Below, in pieces: positions 25,148-33,805 of a stretch of DNA of 64,000 bases. Under the pieces are notes generated by a model. The model saw only the letters and a list, made by a program, of their open reading frames with translations, searched no databases and was not told the origin of the DNA. Source of the DNA: Rhodospirillaceae bacterium (GTDB taxonomy: Bacteria > Pseudomonadota > Alphaproteobacteria > Rhodospirillales > Rhodospirillaceae). The position numbers were made by a program, and so were the translations under genes. The first letter of the stretch is position 1; every line of letters begins with the position of its first letter. The DNA is taken from positions 62,001-126,000 of the forward strand of contig SHWP01000001.1 in the NCBI GenBank assembly GCA_009693785.1, read 5' to 3'.

Positions 25148-26110
25148 TTAGCTGTAACTCTTTAACAAACCTTGTGAAATTGCCCAATTCACGGTGTTTT
25201 TGAAGCCCTTGGCCAAGTCCCACTGGGGCGTCCAGCCAGGTACGGACGGGCCCTGGGCGACCCAATCGGGGTGGAGAAGCTCGGGCACTTTGCCCCAACT
25301 CAAGATCGAAGGCCGTCCGGTGACTTGTGCCACCAGTGAGCCAATGGCCCCACCCAGGTACATCGCCATGGCCGGTATCGGGATCAGGGTCGGGGTTGTC
25401 TGCAGGGCATGGCCCGCTGCCGTGACCACGCCAGGCCAATCATGCCCGCCGGGCTGGCCATCGTCGATTTCCAGGGGCTCACCCATGTCATCGCGCAGGG
25501 GCATCAGGTTCAATATGGCGCTGACCAGATCCTCCACATGGATGATCGAGAAGCGCGCGTTAACAACCGATGGGGCCAGCGCGAAACCTCGCGCGGCCAT
25601 GGCGAATAGGCGCAAGGTCTCGGTATCGCCGGGGCCATAGACAGCGGGCGGGCGCAAAATGCTCACCGACATTTTGGGCCGCAATGCTGCCACGGCTTTT
25701 TCGCCTTCGCGTTTACTGGCGGCATAGGCCGATAGGCGTGGCTCGCGCGCGGCCAGCGAGGACACATAAATAAACCGGGGCGGATTTTTTTGCCCCGCCG
25801 CGATCGCAGCGATCCGTCTGGTGCCTTCAGTATTGTCCCGCAAAAAATGCTCACGGCTCAAAGCCTTGATGGCGCCTGCCATATGAATCACTCCATCGCA
25901 CCCCGCAAGCAGTTCGCCAATTGCCCGGTCATCATCCAGCGAGCCAGGCACCCAAGTCAGGGGGCCTAGAAGGTTTTCAGGGGTCGAGGGCTGCGCGCGG
26001 CGCGTCAGCGCCTTAACGCCTGCTCCATCGCGGCGCAAGGCGCGCACCAAATGCTGGCCAATAAACCCGGTGGCGCCCGTGACAGCAATGGTGACAACGG
26101 GATGTGACAT
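25148..26110 (-). CDS. cerR: Ceramide reductase, NAD-dependent epimerase/dehydratase family
   Basis: A 320-residue extended SDR. The N-terminal Rossmann site is AVTGATGFIGQHLVRAL, the catalytic Tyr and Lys are in LSAYAASKREGEKAV, and RPPAVYGPGD follows. The C-terminal half has a hydrophobic segment (PIPAMAMYLGGAIGSLVAQV) that may contact membrane lipid. In the Caulobacter ceramide operon the equivalent protein reduces the 3-keto group of the ceramide or ketosphinganine intermediate. The assignment rests on operon position, because the fold alone is generic. It starts 9 bases after the aasR stop. Confidence 0.88.
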   Translation of the reverse strand: MSHPVVTIAVTGATGFIGQHLVRALRRDGAGVKALTRRAQPSTPENLLGPLTWVPGSLDDDRAIGELLAGCDGVIHMAGAIKALSREHFLRDNTEGTRRIAAIAAGQKNPPRFIYVSSLAAREPRLSAYAASKREGEKAVAALRPKMSVSILRPPAVYGPGDTETLRLFAMAARGFALAPSVVNARFSIIHVEDLVSAILNLMPLRDDMGEPLEIDDGQPGGHDWPGVVTAAGHALQTTPTLIPIPAMAMYLGGAIGSLVAQVTGRPSILSWGKVPELLHPDWVAQGPSVPGWTPQWDLAKGFKNTVNWAISQGLLKSYS

Positions 26111-26119
26111 GCCAGCGCC

Positions 26120-27868
26120 TTATGCCGCCGCATCGAGCGATTGAATCTCGCCGGCCTCGAACATGGTCTTGGCTTTGCCGCGCGCGAGCTTGCCCGAGGT
26201 TGTCTTGGGCAAGCTGCGGGCCGGAACCAGCACTACATCACAGAGAATGCCCACGGCATCTTGAACCCGAGCCTTGACGTCGGCGACAAGTTTCGCTCGC
26301 TCTTCGGCTTTGGTGGCGCGGCACTGGACCAAGATCGTCGGTTTTTCATTGCCCTGGGCATCCACCAGCACAATGGCGGCAGAATCGCCCGAGCGCATGT
26401 CGTCCATGTGCTCGACGGTCCATTCAATGTCTTGGGGCCAGACGTTGCGGCCATTGACGATCATCATGTCCTTGGCGCGGCCGACGATGACGATTTGTTC
26501 ACCAAGCCAATAGCCAAGATCGCCGGTATCAAGCCAGCCATCGATTAGGGCTTCGGCGGTGGCCCCGGGATTGTTGTAATAACCAGTCATGACGCTAGGC
26601 CCAGAGAAAAACACCCGGCCGATCTCGCGCTCACCCAGAACATGCCCATCGTCGATATCGCGCACCTCAAGCTTGTGGCCTTTGATCACGACACCGCAAC
26701 CGACAAACGTACGCCCCACATGCGATCCATCATCGGGTAAGGGTGTTGCCCTGTGAGTGGCCAAGCCATCCTTGGCGATGTGGTCGAGCGTCATGCCCGT
26801 CATGGGCCGCGAGAACGACACGCCAAGCACGCACTCAGCCAAGCCATAGCTTCCACAAAAGGCCTTGTCGGAGAATCCGTAGGGTTTGAACGTCTCGCCA
26901 AATAATTTCATCACTTGCGGCTTGATCATCTCTCCGCCAATCCCGGCGATGCGCCAGCTCGACAGATCAACGCCAACCGAACCCTCAGGCATGGTTTGCA
27001 CTCGCCGGGCGCACAACTCGTAGCCAAACGATGGCGAGAACGACATCGTACCGCGATTCTCGCTCATCAGTCTCAGCCAGGTGAGCGGGCGGCGGGCGAA
27101 ATCCTCGGTTGCAAGATAATCGGTCGATGTTTGCCCGGCCATCACGGCCAGCATGAAGCCGACCAAGCCCATGTCATGAAAAAACGGCAGCCACGACACC
27201 GCGCGTTCGCCAGGCCGGTTATCCACGGCATGGTTCATGGCCGCGCAGTTTTTCATCAGCGCGTCATGGGTCACGCACACGCCTGTCGGAAACCGCGTCG
27301 AGCCCGAGCTATATTGAATGTAAGACAAGTCGTTGGGGCGAGCGCGGTGCACATCGCCTCTGCCTTCGGGCCATGTCGCAATCTCATCGTAGGAACCCAA
27401 CTGCTCCAGCCCGCCTATGTCAGCGGCTTCCTTTAACAACGGCAGAAAATCCACGGGGCCGAAAGCCTGGCGCGGCTTTGCGGACATAATTTGATTCTGG
27501 ATTTGCGCCACATAGGCCTCGCGGCGGCCAAAGGCCGTGGGCAACGGCATCGGTACGGGGATGACCCCTGCATACTGGCAAGCAAAAAAATGGATCAGGA
27601 ACTGCGGCGAGGTCGCAGCCAAAAGCGCGATTCGCTCGCCTGGCTTTATTCCTGCCGCCGATAGGCGCAGCGCATGACTGATGGCCGTCTCGCGCAACTC
27701 CCGGAATGGTAGGGTCAAGGCCAGCTCGCCGCGTGCTGAATAGAAATTGAATCCAGTCTCACCGCGTGCGGCATAGTCCAAGGCTGCCGTTAGGTTCTCG
27801 AAGTCGCCGAGAACCTTGGGCAGAGTTTGATTATCTGTCGGCGTCGGCCGGCGCGGTGTGGTGGTCAC
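26120..27868 (-). CDS. aasR: Fatty acyl-ACP/AMP ligase of the sphingolipid operon
   Basis: A 582-residue adenylate-forming enzyme, GTG start at 27868. AMP-binding motifs are YIQYSSGSTRFPTGVCVTH, the FAAL-like SWLPFFHDMGLVGFML, FYGLAE-type CGSYGLAECVLGV, WLDTGDLGYWLGEQIVIVGR and the C-terminal Lys region KTTSGKLARGK. SWLPxxHDMGL and the lack of a CoA-loop are typical of fatty acyl-AMP ligases that load ACP rather than CoA. In Caulobacter AasR charges AcpR with the fatty acid. It is the first gene of the operon. The next gene on the other strand starts 139 bases away, so both promoters lie in that gap. Confidence 0.9.
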   Translation of the reverse strand: MTTTPRRPTPTDNQTLPKVLGDFENLTAALDYAARGETGFNFYSARGELALTLPFRELRETAISHALRLSAAGIKPGERIALLAATSPQFLIHFFACQYAGVIPVPMPLPTAFGRREAYVAQIQNQIMSAKPRQAFGPVDFLPLLKEAADIGGLEQLGSYDEIATWPEGRGDVHRARPNDLSYIQYSSGSTRFPTGVCVTHDALMKNCAAMNHAVDNRPGERAVSWLPFFHDMGLVGFMLAVMAGQTSTDYLATEDFARRPLTWLRLMSENRGTMSFSPSFGYELCARRVQTMPEGSVGVDLSSWRIAGIGGEMIKPQVMKLFGETFKPYGFSDKAFCGSYGLAECVLGVSFSRPMTGMTLDHIAKDGLATHRATPLPDDGSHVGRTFVGCGVVIKGHKLEVRDIDDGHVLGEREIGRVFFSGPSVMTGYYNNPGATAEALIDGWLDTGDLGYWLGEQIVIVGRAKDMMIVNGRNVWPQDIEWTVEHMDDMRSGDSAAIVLVDAQGNEKPTILVQCRATKAEERAKLVADVKARVQDAVGILCDVVLVPARSLPKTTSGKLARGKAKTMFEAGEIQSLDAAA

Positions 27869-28007
27869 GGGCGGCTATCCGGCAGGCAAAGACAATTGCA
27901 GCATGGCCGCGTTTCACTACACTGCGGTGCAAGGGGTCAACTCACCGAATGTAACATTTATTGCAAGACCGCTCACAGAGACTGCGACTAAGGGAGAATC
28001 ACACATC

Positions 28008-28847
28008 ATGCTCATCGACCGCGCGTTTGTCCGTATCGCCGAAGGCTTGGTTCATTACCGCAGCTGTGAGGCCGAGCAGGCCTCTGGCCATTTACCGCTC
28101 TATATGATTCACGCCTCGCCAGCCTCCTCCATCACGCTTGAGCCCATCATGACGCAATTCGCGCAGACCCGCCGTTGCATTGCGCCTGACACGTTGGGTA
28201 ACGGTGATTCTGCTGCTCCCGCGCTGGACGCCCCGGATATGGACTATTACGCCGACAGCGTGGCGCGCGTTCTCGACAAATTGAAACTCGATAAGGTCGA
28301 TGTCTATGGCAGCCACACTGGCGCGCACATTGCTTGCGAATTGGCCATCCGCCACCCCAGCCGCGTGCGCAAGGTGGTGTTTGACGGTATTGCCATGTTC
28401 AGCGCTGAGGATAAAGTTGATGTCTTGAAAAACTACGCCCCCGAAATCAAACCTGACGAATTCGGCCGTCAGTTTACATGGGCGTGGCACTTCATCCGCG
28501 ATCAGGCGATCCATTTTCCGTATTTCCGGCGCACGCCCCAGTACCGCCGCAACGAAGCGATGCCATCAGCCGAATCTCTTCATAAGATCGTCGTCGAAGT
28601 CCTGAAGGCGCTCACCACATATCATAAGGGCTACCGGGCGGCGTTCCGCCATCAAGAGAGCGAACGCATTCCTCTGATCCCCTGCCCAGTATTTTGTATG
28701 GCAAGCGAAGATGACCCGCTTAAAGGCGGTGTTGAACAAGCTCATGCGCTGGCCAAAACAGGTATCAAAGCTGTTCTGCCAAGCGAGCGCAACCCCGCCG
28801 GTCTCAAGGCCAAGACTGAGGCCGTGTTGCGATTTCTCGACGCCTGA
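28008..28847 (+). CDS. Alpha/beta-hydrolase fold protein with His at the nucleophile position
   Basis: A 279-residue protein from ATG 28008 (AGGGAGAA upstream). The fold is clear: YMIHASPASSITLEPIM as the oxyanion strand, IAPDTLGNGDS, and the elbow KVDVYGSHTGAHIACELA. In the usual G-x-S-x-G elbow the central residue is the nucleophile; here it is His103. The C-terminal position for the catalytic His reads VLPSERNPAGLKAKTEAV, which offers no His either, while the acidic ASEDDP is kept. It is therefore unlikely to be an ordinary esterase. It may act through another chemistry or be a binding protein. Divergent from the sphingolipid operon. Confidence 0.8.
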   Translation: MLIDRAFVRIAEGLVHYRSCEAEQASGHLPLYMIHASPASSITLEPIMTQFAQTRRCIAPDTLGNGDSAAPALDAPDMDYYADSVARVLDKLKLDKVDVYGSHTGAHIACELAIRHPSRVRKVVFDGIAMFSAEDKVDVLKNYAPEIKPDEFGRQFTWAWHFIRDQAIHFPYFRRTPQYRRNEAMPSAESLHKIVVEVLKALTTYHKGYRAAFRHQESERIPLIPCPVFCMASEDDPLKGGVEQAHALAKTGIKAVLPSERNPAGLKAKTEAVLRFLDA

Positions 28848-28862
28848 CGGCGGACGCGATTC

Positions 28863-29441
28863 CTAGTTCGGATTGCGACCGATAATTGTCATCACCAAGA
28901 TCTTTGTGTTGGGCGTGACGCTCATTGTCAACGTGCGCCCATCAATCGTGGTTGATGCGCTGCCGGACTGAAAGGCAGCTGGAATGTTTGCGTTGACCCA
29001 AACCTCGCCTTCCGTCCAATCTGGCAATGCCAGTTTGGCGGCATTCATCAATGCATTCAGGTTTTTGACCTGAGCCAGCTTGTTGTTGTCGGGCATGTTG
29101 GCCGTCACGACGGCCGCGGCCAGGCCTTCGGGCGGGCCGATCAGATCAATTTTAGTCATGCCGTCCATTGTCTGGCCGATCATGCGCGAGCGTCCATCGG
29201 CGAGCGGCTTGAACTCGAACGTCAACTTATAGGGCGCCCGCTCGAAAACGGACTGCAATTGATCGCGGCGGATACCTAAATTGACATTGTCTGGAATGGC
29301 AATCTCGGCGGCAGGTGCTGGCGTTGGTGCGGCAACGACTTCGGGTTGTGGCGGGCGCGCTGCCTGCCGGGGCACGAAATAGTAATAAAGCGCGATCGCC
29401 AAGATGATGCCGTAGGCCGGAATGCGCCAATTCTTGATCAT
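28863..29441 (-). CDS. Hypothetical membrane-anchored protein
   Basis: A 192-residue protein with an N-terminal membrane anchor (IPAYGIILAIALYYYFVP), a Pro/Ala-rich linker (residues 28-48) and a beta-rich periplasmic domain containing YKLTFEFKPL, GQTMDGMTKIDLIG and TLTMSVTPNTKILVMTII. The pattern IPDNVNLGIRRDQLQSVFE followed by a quantitative-looking beta domain recalls small substrate-tracking lipoproteins, but no family is recognised. It is convergent with the hydrolase gene (15 bases apart). Confidence 0.7.
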   Translation of the reverse strand: MIKNWRIPAYGIILAIALYYYFVPRQAARPPQPEVVAAPTPAPAAEIAIPDNVNLGIRRDQLQSVFERAPYKLTFEFKPLADGRSRMIGQTMDGMTKIDLIGPPEGLAAAVVTANMPDNNKLAQVKNLNALMNAAKLALPDWTEGEVWVNANIPAAFQSGSASTTIDGRTLTMSVTPNTKILVMTIIGRNPN

Positions 29442-29574
29442 TTATCGTTCAATGCCGAAGGTGCTGTTGGTGGGTAACCAACCCATCATCGGGGCTGCTA
29501 TCGGGGGCGTCAACCAAGCCCTGCATAAGCGAATTGTGATAATATAAGTCTCTGCCATTCCGAGGACCGGCGCC

Positions 29575-29988
29575 ATGACCCTATCTGAAGACGCGAAACG
29601 AAAAATCGAAGAAGCCAAGAAAAATGGTTACCGCATTGACATTGCACCCTATCGAGGGCGGGCCAGGGTGACGTGGAATGGCGTCGTCGTGGCCGAGTCT
29701 ACGCAAGCCTTGGCGCTGACCGAGACGCGTCACGCCACTGTGATCTATATCCCCCGCGCGGATACCGACATGTCCCTGCTGCAGCGAACCGCCCATACCA
29801 CCCATTGCCCCTTCAAGGGCGATGCCAACTATTTTAGCCTCGTGTCGGGCGCTAACCGTGCCGATAACGCGGTGTGGACCTATGAAAACCCCATTCCTGA
29901 TGTAGCGCCAATCAAGGACCATTTGGCGTTTTATACCAAGGCCATGGGGGCCAGTTTCGGGATCGAGGTCGACGCACCGGCGGTTTAA
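29575..29988 (+). CDS. DUF427 domain protein
   Basis: A 137-residue protein. The DUF427 core is evident: RARVTWNGVVVAESTQALAL, YIPRADTDMSLLQRTAHT, HCPFKGDANYFSLV and VWTYENPIPDVAPIKDHLAFY. DUF427 proteins are small beta-sandwich proteins of unknown function. The HCPFKG motif is their signature. It is a monocistronic gene, about 100 bases upstream of the bufferin genes on the same strand. Confidence 0.93.
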   Translation: MTLSEDAKRKIEEAKKNGYRIDIAPYRGRARVTWNGVVVAESTQALALTETRHATVIYIPRADTDMSLLQRTAHTTHCPFKGDANYFSLVSGANRADNAVWTYENPIPDVAPIKDHLAFYTKAMGASFGIEVDAPAV

Positions 29989-30088
29989 GAATTCACACCG
30001 CTGTGATTAGCCCGGATCGCAACAAAGGTGTTTAGTACAGCACAAGATCATCGCATTCGGGCGCGGTTACCGTGCTGTCTGGTTTAAC

Positions 30089-30418
30089 ATGAGTTCAAGG
30101 CCATTTTTTCGCGAGCGGCTTTTTACCGCAGTCATTGCGTCTGCTGGTCTTGCGTCTGCTGCCCTGACGCCAGCCATGTCGCAAGAGTCCAGCAAGCCTG
30201 CCAAAGGTAAAGAAAAATGCTATGGTGTTGCTAAGGTGGGCGAAAACGGCTGCCAATCCTTGAGCGGGGCTCACACTTGTGGCGGATGCTCGACCGTTAA
30301 TTACAGCGGCGAAAATTGGAAATGGGTGCCCATGGGCACATGCCTAGAGATGGGCGGCCAATACGAACCTTTCGAAGGTTTGGGTAAACTTGCCACCACC
30401 ACGCCGATACCAAAGTAA
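30089..30418 (+). CDS. bufA: Bufferin-type metallophore precursor, copy 1 (DUF2282/BufA1 family)
   Basis: A 109-residue exported peptide. A signal peptide (to about residue 31) precedes a Cys-containing core with KEKCYGVAKVGENGCQSL and WVPMGTCLEMGG. Bufferins are ribosomally made peptides in which the partner BufB/BufC modifies some Cys residues into thiooxazoles so that they chelate copper in the periplasm. This copy has five core Cys (44, 55, 64, 67, 85): the third site reads HTCGGCSTV, giving an extra CxxC that copy 2 lacks. No strong ribosome-binding site is visible before ATG 30089. Confidence 0.88.
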   Translation: MSSRPFFRERLFTAVIASAGLASAALTPAMSQESSKPAKGKEKCYGVAKVGENGCQSLSGAHTCGGCSTVNYSGENWKWVPMGTCLEMGGQYEPFEGLGKLATTTPIPK

Positions 30419-30618
30419 CGTGAGATTCTAACGCTCTCGCGTATGTGATGCGGCTTTGGGAACTTATCACAAAACTTTGATTCGAGATTCTACGCTTGGA
30501 TCCTGTAACAATGCGCCTGCCGCGCGACGTGGGCCAACCGGTGTTCACATCGGCACGGCCCTGCGGGAGCGACCTCACTCGTTGCGACCTCAATTCGTAT
30601 CAACAATAGGAGACCTCG

Positions 30619-30921
30619 ATGTCCGAACTTAACCTCAAGACGCTTACCGCCGCCGTTGCTGGTGCGGTTGCGATGGCCGCGTTTGTGCTGCCCTCGGCTG
30701 CCAGCGCACAACAAGGCAAAGAAAAATGCTACGGCGTGTCGAAAGCCGGTGAAAATCAATGTGCGGCCGCCAATGGTGCGCATAGCTGCCAAGCTCAATC
30801 GAAGGCCGATTTCGACGGTAACGAGTGGAAATATGTCGAAGCCGGTTCCTGTGACAAGATGGGCGGCAAGACCCAAGCCTTCCAAGGCAAAGGCACGCCA
30901 ATGGATAAAAAGGGCGGCTAA
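30619..30921 (+). CDS. bufA: Bufferin-type metallophore precursor, copy 2 (DUF2282/BufA1 family)
   Basis: A 100-residue precursor with a clean signal peptide (AAVAGAVAMAAFVLPSAASA) and the canonical four core Cys (37, 48, 57, 78) in KCYGVSKAGENQCAA, HSCQAQSK and AGSCDKMGG. AGGAG lies 6 bases before ATG 30619. It is followed directly by bufB and bufC, which form the modification machinery. Copper-responsive control is usual for such operons; no CopY- or CueR-type operator could be identified here. The 200 bases separating the two precursor genes show no terminator. Confidence 0.92.
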   Translation: MSELNLKTLTAAVAGAVAMAAFVLPSAASAQQGKEKCYGVSKAGENQCAAANGAHSCQAQSKADFDGNEWKYVEAGSCDKMGGKTQAFQGKGTPMDKKGG

Positions 30922-30977
30922 CCCCTGACCGTTTCCTAAAGCTTGAGGCACGCGGCATTCTGGCGCGATTATCGGCC

Positions 30978-31868
30978 ATGACCGTGTCTCTGACTGATTC
31001 GACAAGCCCGGTTCCCGCTAAAGCGGGGATCGGGCTTCGTCTTCAGCACATGCCGATGCTTGCGGTTGACCCGCAAGAAACGCCACCCCGTACGCCATGG
31101 TTTGAGGTTCACAGCGAGAATTTTCTCAATCCTGGCGGACCCCGGCAAGCGATGCTGGCCGACATCCGGCAGCGTTACCCCATCAGTTGTCACGGCGTCG
31201 GGTTATCGCTGGGCTCAGCCGAGGGCCTTGATCCATCTCATTTGCGCCGTCTCAAGGATTTATTTTCATGGGTGAAGCCTGCGCTATTGTCTGAACACTT
31301 GTCGTGGTCAGTGATTGACGGTGCGTATCTCAACGACCTCTTGCCGCTGCCCTACACTGAGGAAACATTGCGTATCGTCAGCGCTAATGTCGCCCGTGCG
31401 CAGGATACGTTCGGTCAACGCTTGTTGATCGAAAACCCATCGTCGTATCTCAGCTTCGCGGCCTCGACGATGCCCGAGTGGGACTTCCTTGCCCAACTGG
31501 TCAAGGCCACCGGATGCGGCCTCCTGCTCGACGTGAACAACATATATGTCAGCGCCAGCAACAACGCCTTCGATGCCCATGAATATCTCGCGCACGTCGA
31601 TATGACAGCCGTTGGTGAAATTCACCTGGCCGGACATTCAATAGAGGACGAAGGTGAAGCGCGCGTGCTGGTCGATACCCATAGCACCTACGTGTGCGAT
31701 TCTGTCTGGGCGCTTTACCGTGCGGCCGTGGTACGGCGCGGTCCCGTGCCGACGCTGATCGAATGGGACATGGATATCCCCGCTTTCGAGGAATTGCAGG
31801 CAGAAGCCGCGCGGGCACAAACTATCATGGACTCGCTCTCAAACCTGGCGCGCGCTCGTGTTGCTTGA
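30978..31868 (+). CDS. bufB: MNIO-family multinuclear iron oxidase (DUF692), bufferin maturase
   Basis: A 296-residue TIM-barrel protein. Iron-ligand motifs of DUF692 are visible: WFEVHSENFLNPGG, YPISCHGVGLSLGSAEGLD, SEHLSWS, LLIENPSSYL, LLLDVNNIYVSASN, IHLAGHSIED, DTHSTYVCDSVW and LIEWDMDIP. MNIO enzymes use two or three iron ions to oxidise precursor Cys residues. The His-rich motif usually ending DTH(D/G) reads DTHS here, a small deviation. It overlaps bufC by 11 bases, indicating a stoichiometric BufB-BufC pair. Confidence 0.94.
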   Translation: MTVSLTDSTSPVPAKAGIGLRLQHMPMLAVDPQETPPRTPWFEVHSENFLNPGGPRQAMLADIRQRYPISCHGVGLSLGSAEGLDPSHLRRLKDLFSWVKPALLSEHLSWSVIDGAYLNDLLPLPYTEETLRIVSANVARAQDTFGQRLLIENPSSYLSFAASTMPEWDFLAQLVKATGCGLLLDVNNIYVSASNNAFDAHEYLAHVDMTAVGEIHLAGHSIEDEGEARVLVDTHSTYVCDSVWALYRAAVVRRGPVPTLIEWDMDIPAFEELQAEAARAQTIMDSLSNLARARVA

Positions 31869-32619
31869 ATTACAACGTACGTTCCGAGCCACTGTCACCA
31901 GCCGTGATGACGCTGTGGCGCCATTGGTGCGCGCGGCCCATGGGCCCGTATCGCGGCGCATCGCGGTCTATCGCAATACTGTGCAAAAAAGTTTGATCGA
32001 TGTGCTGGCGGTTGCGTTTCCCGTCACCCAGAGAATTGTTGGCGAGCGCTTTTTTGCGGCCATGGCGCGCGACTTCGTTGTGCAGCACCCGCCACGAGCG
32101 CCGCAATTATCATTGTATGGCGATGGTTTTGCCGCGTTCATTGCCGCACACCAGCGCACCCAAGGGCTGCCCTACCTTGCGGACGTCGCGCGCCTGGAAT
32201 GGGCGCGTGGCGAGGCGTATTTCGCCGCTGACGCACCCGCTCTTGATCCCGCAGCGTTGGCTGCAATTGCGCCAGATCAACTGGTGAAGGTAAAACTCAA
32301 CCCGCACCCGGCCACGCGGCTGATGACTTCGACTCACCCAATCCACCGGATCTGGGCCGTCAACCAGCCCGACGTGGCCGATGTTCCGGCCATCGACATG
32401 AACGTGGCGGAAAGTGTTCTTATTTCCCGGCCGCTTTATGAAGTGCATTTGCGCAAGATTACGCAAGCCAATGGGGCTTTTGTGGCGGCTTGCGCACAGG
32501 GCCAGATGTTAGGTGAGGCGGTGGCACAGGCCTTTGTCGCCGAGCCAGCATTCGATTTTCAGGCAGCGCTGCAAGACCACCTGATCAACGGCACATTCAC
32601 AGCACTTACTTTATCCTGA
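31858..32619 (+). CDS. bufC: DUF2063-type partner protein of the bufferin maturase
   Basis: A 253-residue protein with GTG start 31858 inside the bufB 3' end. The N-terminal DUF2063 region has the RRIAVYRNTVQKSLIDVLAVAFPVTQRIVGERFF helices and a second helical part with PYLADVARLEWARGEAYFA. Members (HvfC, BufC) bind the precursor peptide and present it to the MNIO enzyme; the older Pfam label of DNA-binding domain is not supported by this context. It closes the operon, tail to tail with the Rieske gene (stop codons adjacent). No DoxX-like bufD is present. Confidence 0.92.
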   Translation: MLLELQRTFRATVTSRDDAVAPLVRAAHGPVSRRIAVYRNTVQKSLIDVLAVAFPVTQRIVGERFFAAMARDFVVQHPPRAPQLSLYGDGFAAFIAAHQRTQGLPYLADVARLEWARGEAYFAADAPALDPAALAAIAPDQLVKVKLNPHPATRLMTSTHPIHRIWAVNQPDVADVPAIDMNVAESVLISRPLYEVHLRKITQANGAFVAACAQGQMLGEAVAQAFVAEPAFDFQAALQDHLINGTFTALTLS

Positions 32620-33762
32620 CTACTCTGCCGCTTGGGCGCGTACGGCTTTGGCCGCAATACGCGGTACTGCAGGAAATGCCCAGCCTGCAGGGGTCTTGCG
32701 CCGGGCGGGCGAGGGAATCAGCAACGGTTTGTTGTCTGCGGCCATCTCTCGACGGGCTTTCGCGTCAATCTGCCAGCCCTTTTCGCGCATGCCACGCAAG
32801 ATACGGTGAAACGCACCGACTAAGTGGTCGTGTTCGGTTTGCACTTCCCAATCACGCGCGACGGTTGGGCTTTTTGGGTAAATCTCTTCGCATATCTTGC
32901 GGTCTTCGCGAATGGCTTGTTCGTTGCGTTTAATGTTGGTTTTGTCGAAAAATGGGTGTGTCATGAACGCGCGGAAGAATAACAGCCGATTCTGAACGTG
33001 CTCATCATCGATGGGCGTGGCAAAATGGTAAAACGCGAAATGCATCTTCGAGCCTTCGCCGCCGATGAACACTTGCACGCGGCGGCAGAACCCGGGCAGT
33101 TTGAATTTTAAGTATGACGGCACACCCTTGCCTTCCTTGCGCAACAACCGCCACAGGCCGCGATTGGGTTGCGACTTGGCGATTAAGTGCGTGGCAAAAC
33201 CGTGCTCGGAAAAATCTTCCACCACGTGATCGGGCGGGCGGGCGCGATGCTCTTCACCAAAGGCGCCATGCACGAAATGGGAATGAACATAATCAAGATC
33301 AATTTCGACCGCCCGTTCGTAACTGCAGTTCCAAACTTCATTGACGTCGATCTGGCGGTATTTGGAATCGCCGACCTCTGGGATGTCGAACGGTGGCGCT
33401 GCCTGCTCGGGCTCATCGCCCAGGAACACCCAAATCAATCCATTTTTCTCAATGACGGGGTATGCGTCGACTTTGGCTTGCGGCAGTTCGATCTTATCGG
33501 GTTGCGTTTGCGAGGGAATGCGCACGCACTGGCCGTCGCGGTTAAAGCGCCAGCCGTGGTAGGGGCAGGCCACGCTGCCATCGTCACGGCATTTTCCGCC
33601 CGCTAAATTCGCACCCCGGTGAGGGCAGACATTGCTCAGGCATGCAGCCTTGCCCGTCTTGTCGCGAAACAGCACAAAGTCGCACCCCAACATCCGGACC
33701 TTGATGGGCTCGGCGCTTAAGCTCGCGCTACGTTCGGCGACGTACCACACGTTGGTAAACAT
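32620..33762 (-). CDS. Rieske-type ring-hydroxylating oxygenase, large subunit (intact copy)
   Basis: A 380-residue protein. The Rieske [2Fe-2S] ligands are CPHRGANLAGG and CPYHGWRF. The mononuclear iron site is the D-x2-H-x4-H of IDLDYVHSHFVHGAF. The overall form is that of the PaO/KshA/vanillate-demethylase branch (alpha subunit only, about 350-380 residues), which needs a separate reductase; none is in the window. The substrate cannot be read. Steroid, terpenoid or aromatic ether oxidation are all possible given the nearby acyl-CoA ligase and flavin dehydrogenase. A damaged paralogue lies at 36266-37394. Confidence 0.9.
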   Translation of the reverse strand: MFTNVWYVAERSASLSAEPIKVRMLGCDFVLFRDKTGKAACLSNVCPHRGANLAGGKCRDDGSVACPYHGWRFNRDGQCVRIPSQTQPDKIELPQAKVDAYPVIEKNGLIWVFLGDEPEQAAPPFDIPEVGDSKYRQIDVNEVWNCSYERAVEIDLDYVHSHFVHGAFGEEHRARPPDHVVEDFSEHGFATHLIAKSQPNRGLWRLLRKEGKGVPSYLKFKLPGFCRRVQVFIGGEGSKMHFAFYHFATPIDDEHVQNRLLFFRAFMTHPFFDKTNIKRNEQAIREDRKICEEIYPKSPTVARDWEVQTEHDHLVGAFHRILRGMREKGWQIDAKARREMAADNKPLLIPSPARRKTPAGWAFPAVPRIAAKAVRAQAAE

Positions 33763-33805
33763 GACCGCATCTCCCCGCTGTTCAAATGTAGCTTATCACT
33801 TGCTT

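Noticed and set aside
31858..32619. BufC as a DNA-binding regulator (old DUF2063 label)
   Set aside because: Its overlap with bufB and the two precursors upstream fit a peptide-presenting partner of the MNIO enzyme. No DNA-binding motif is visible.
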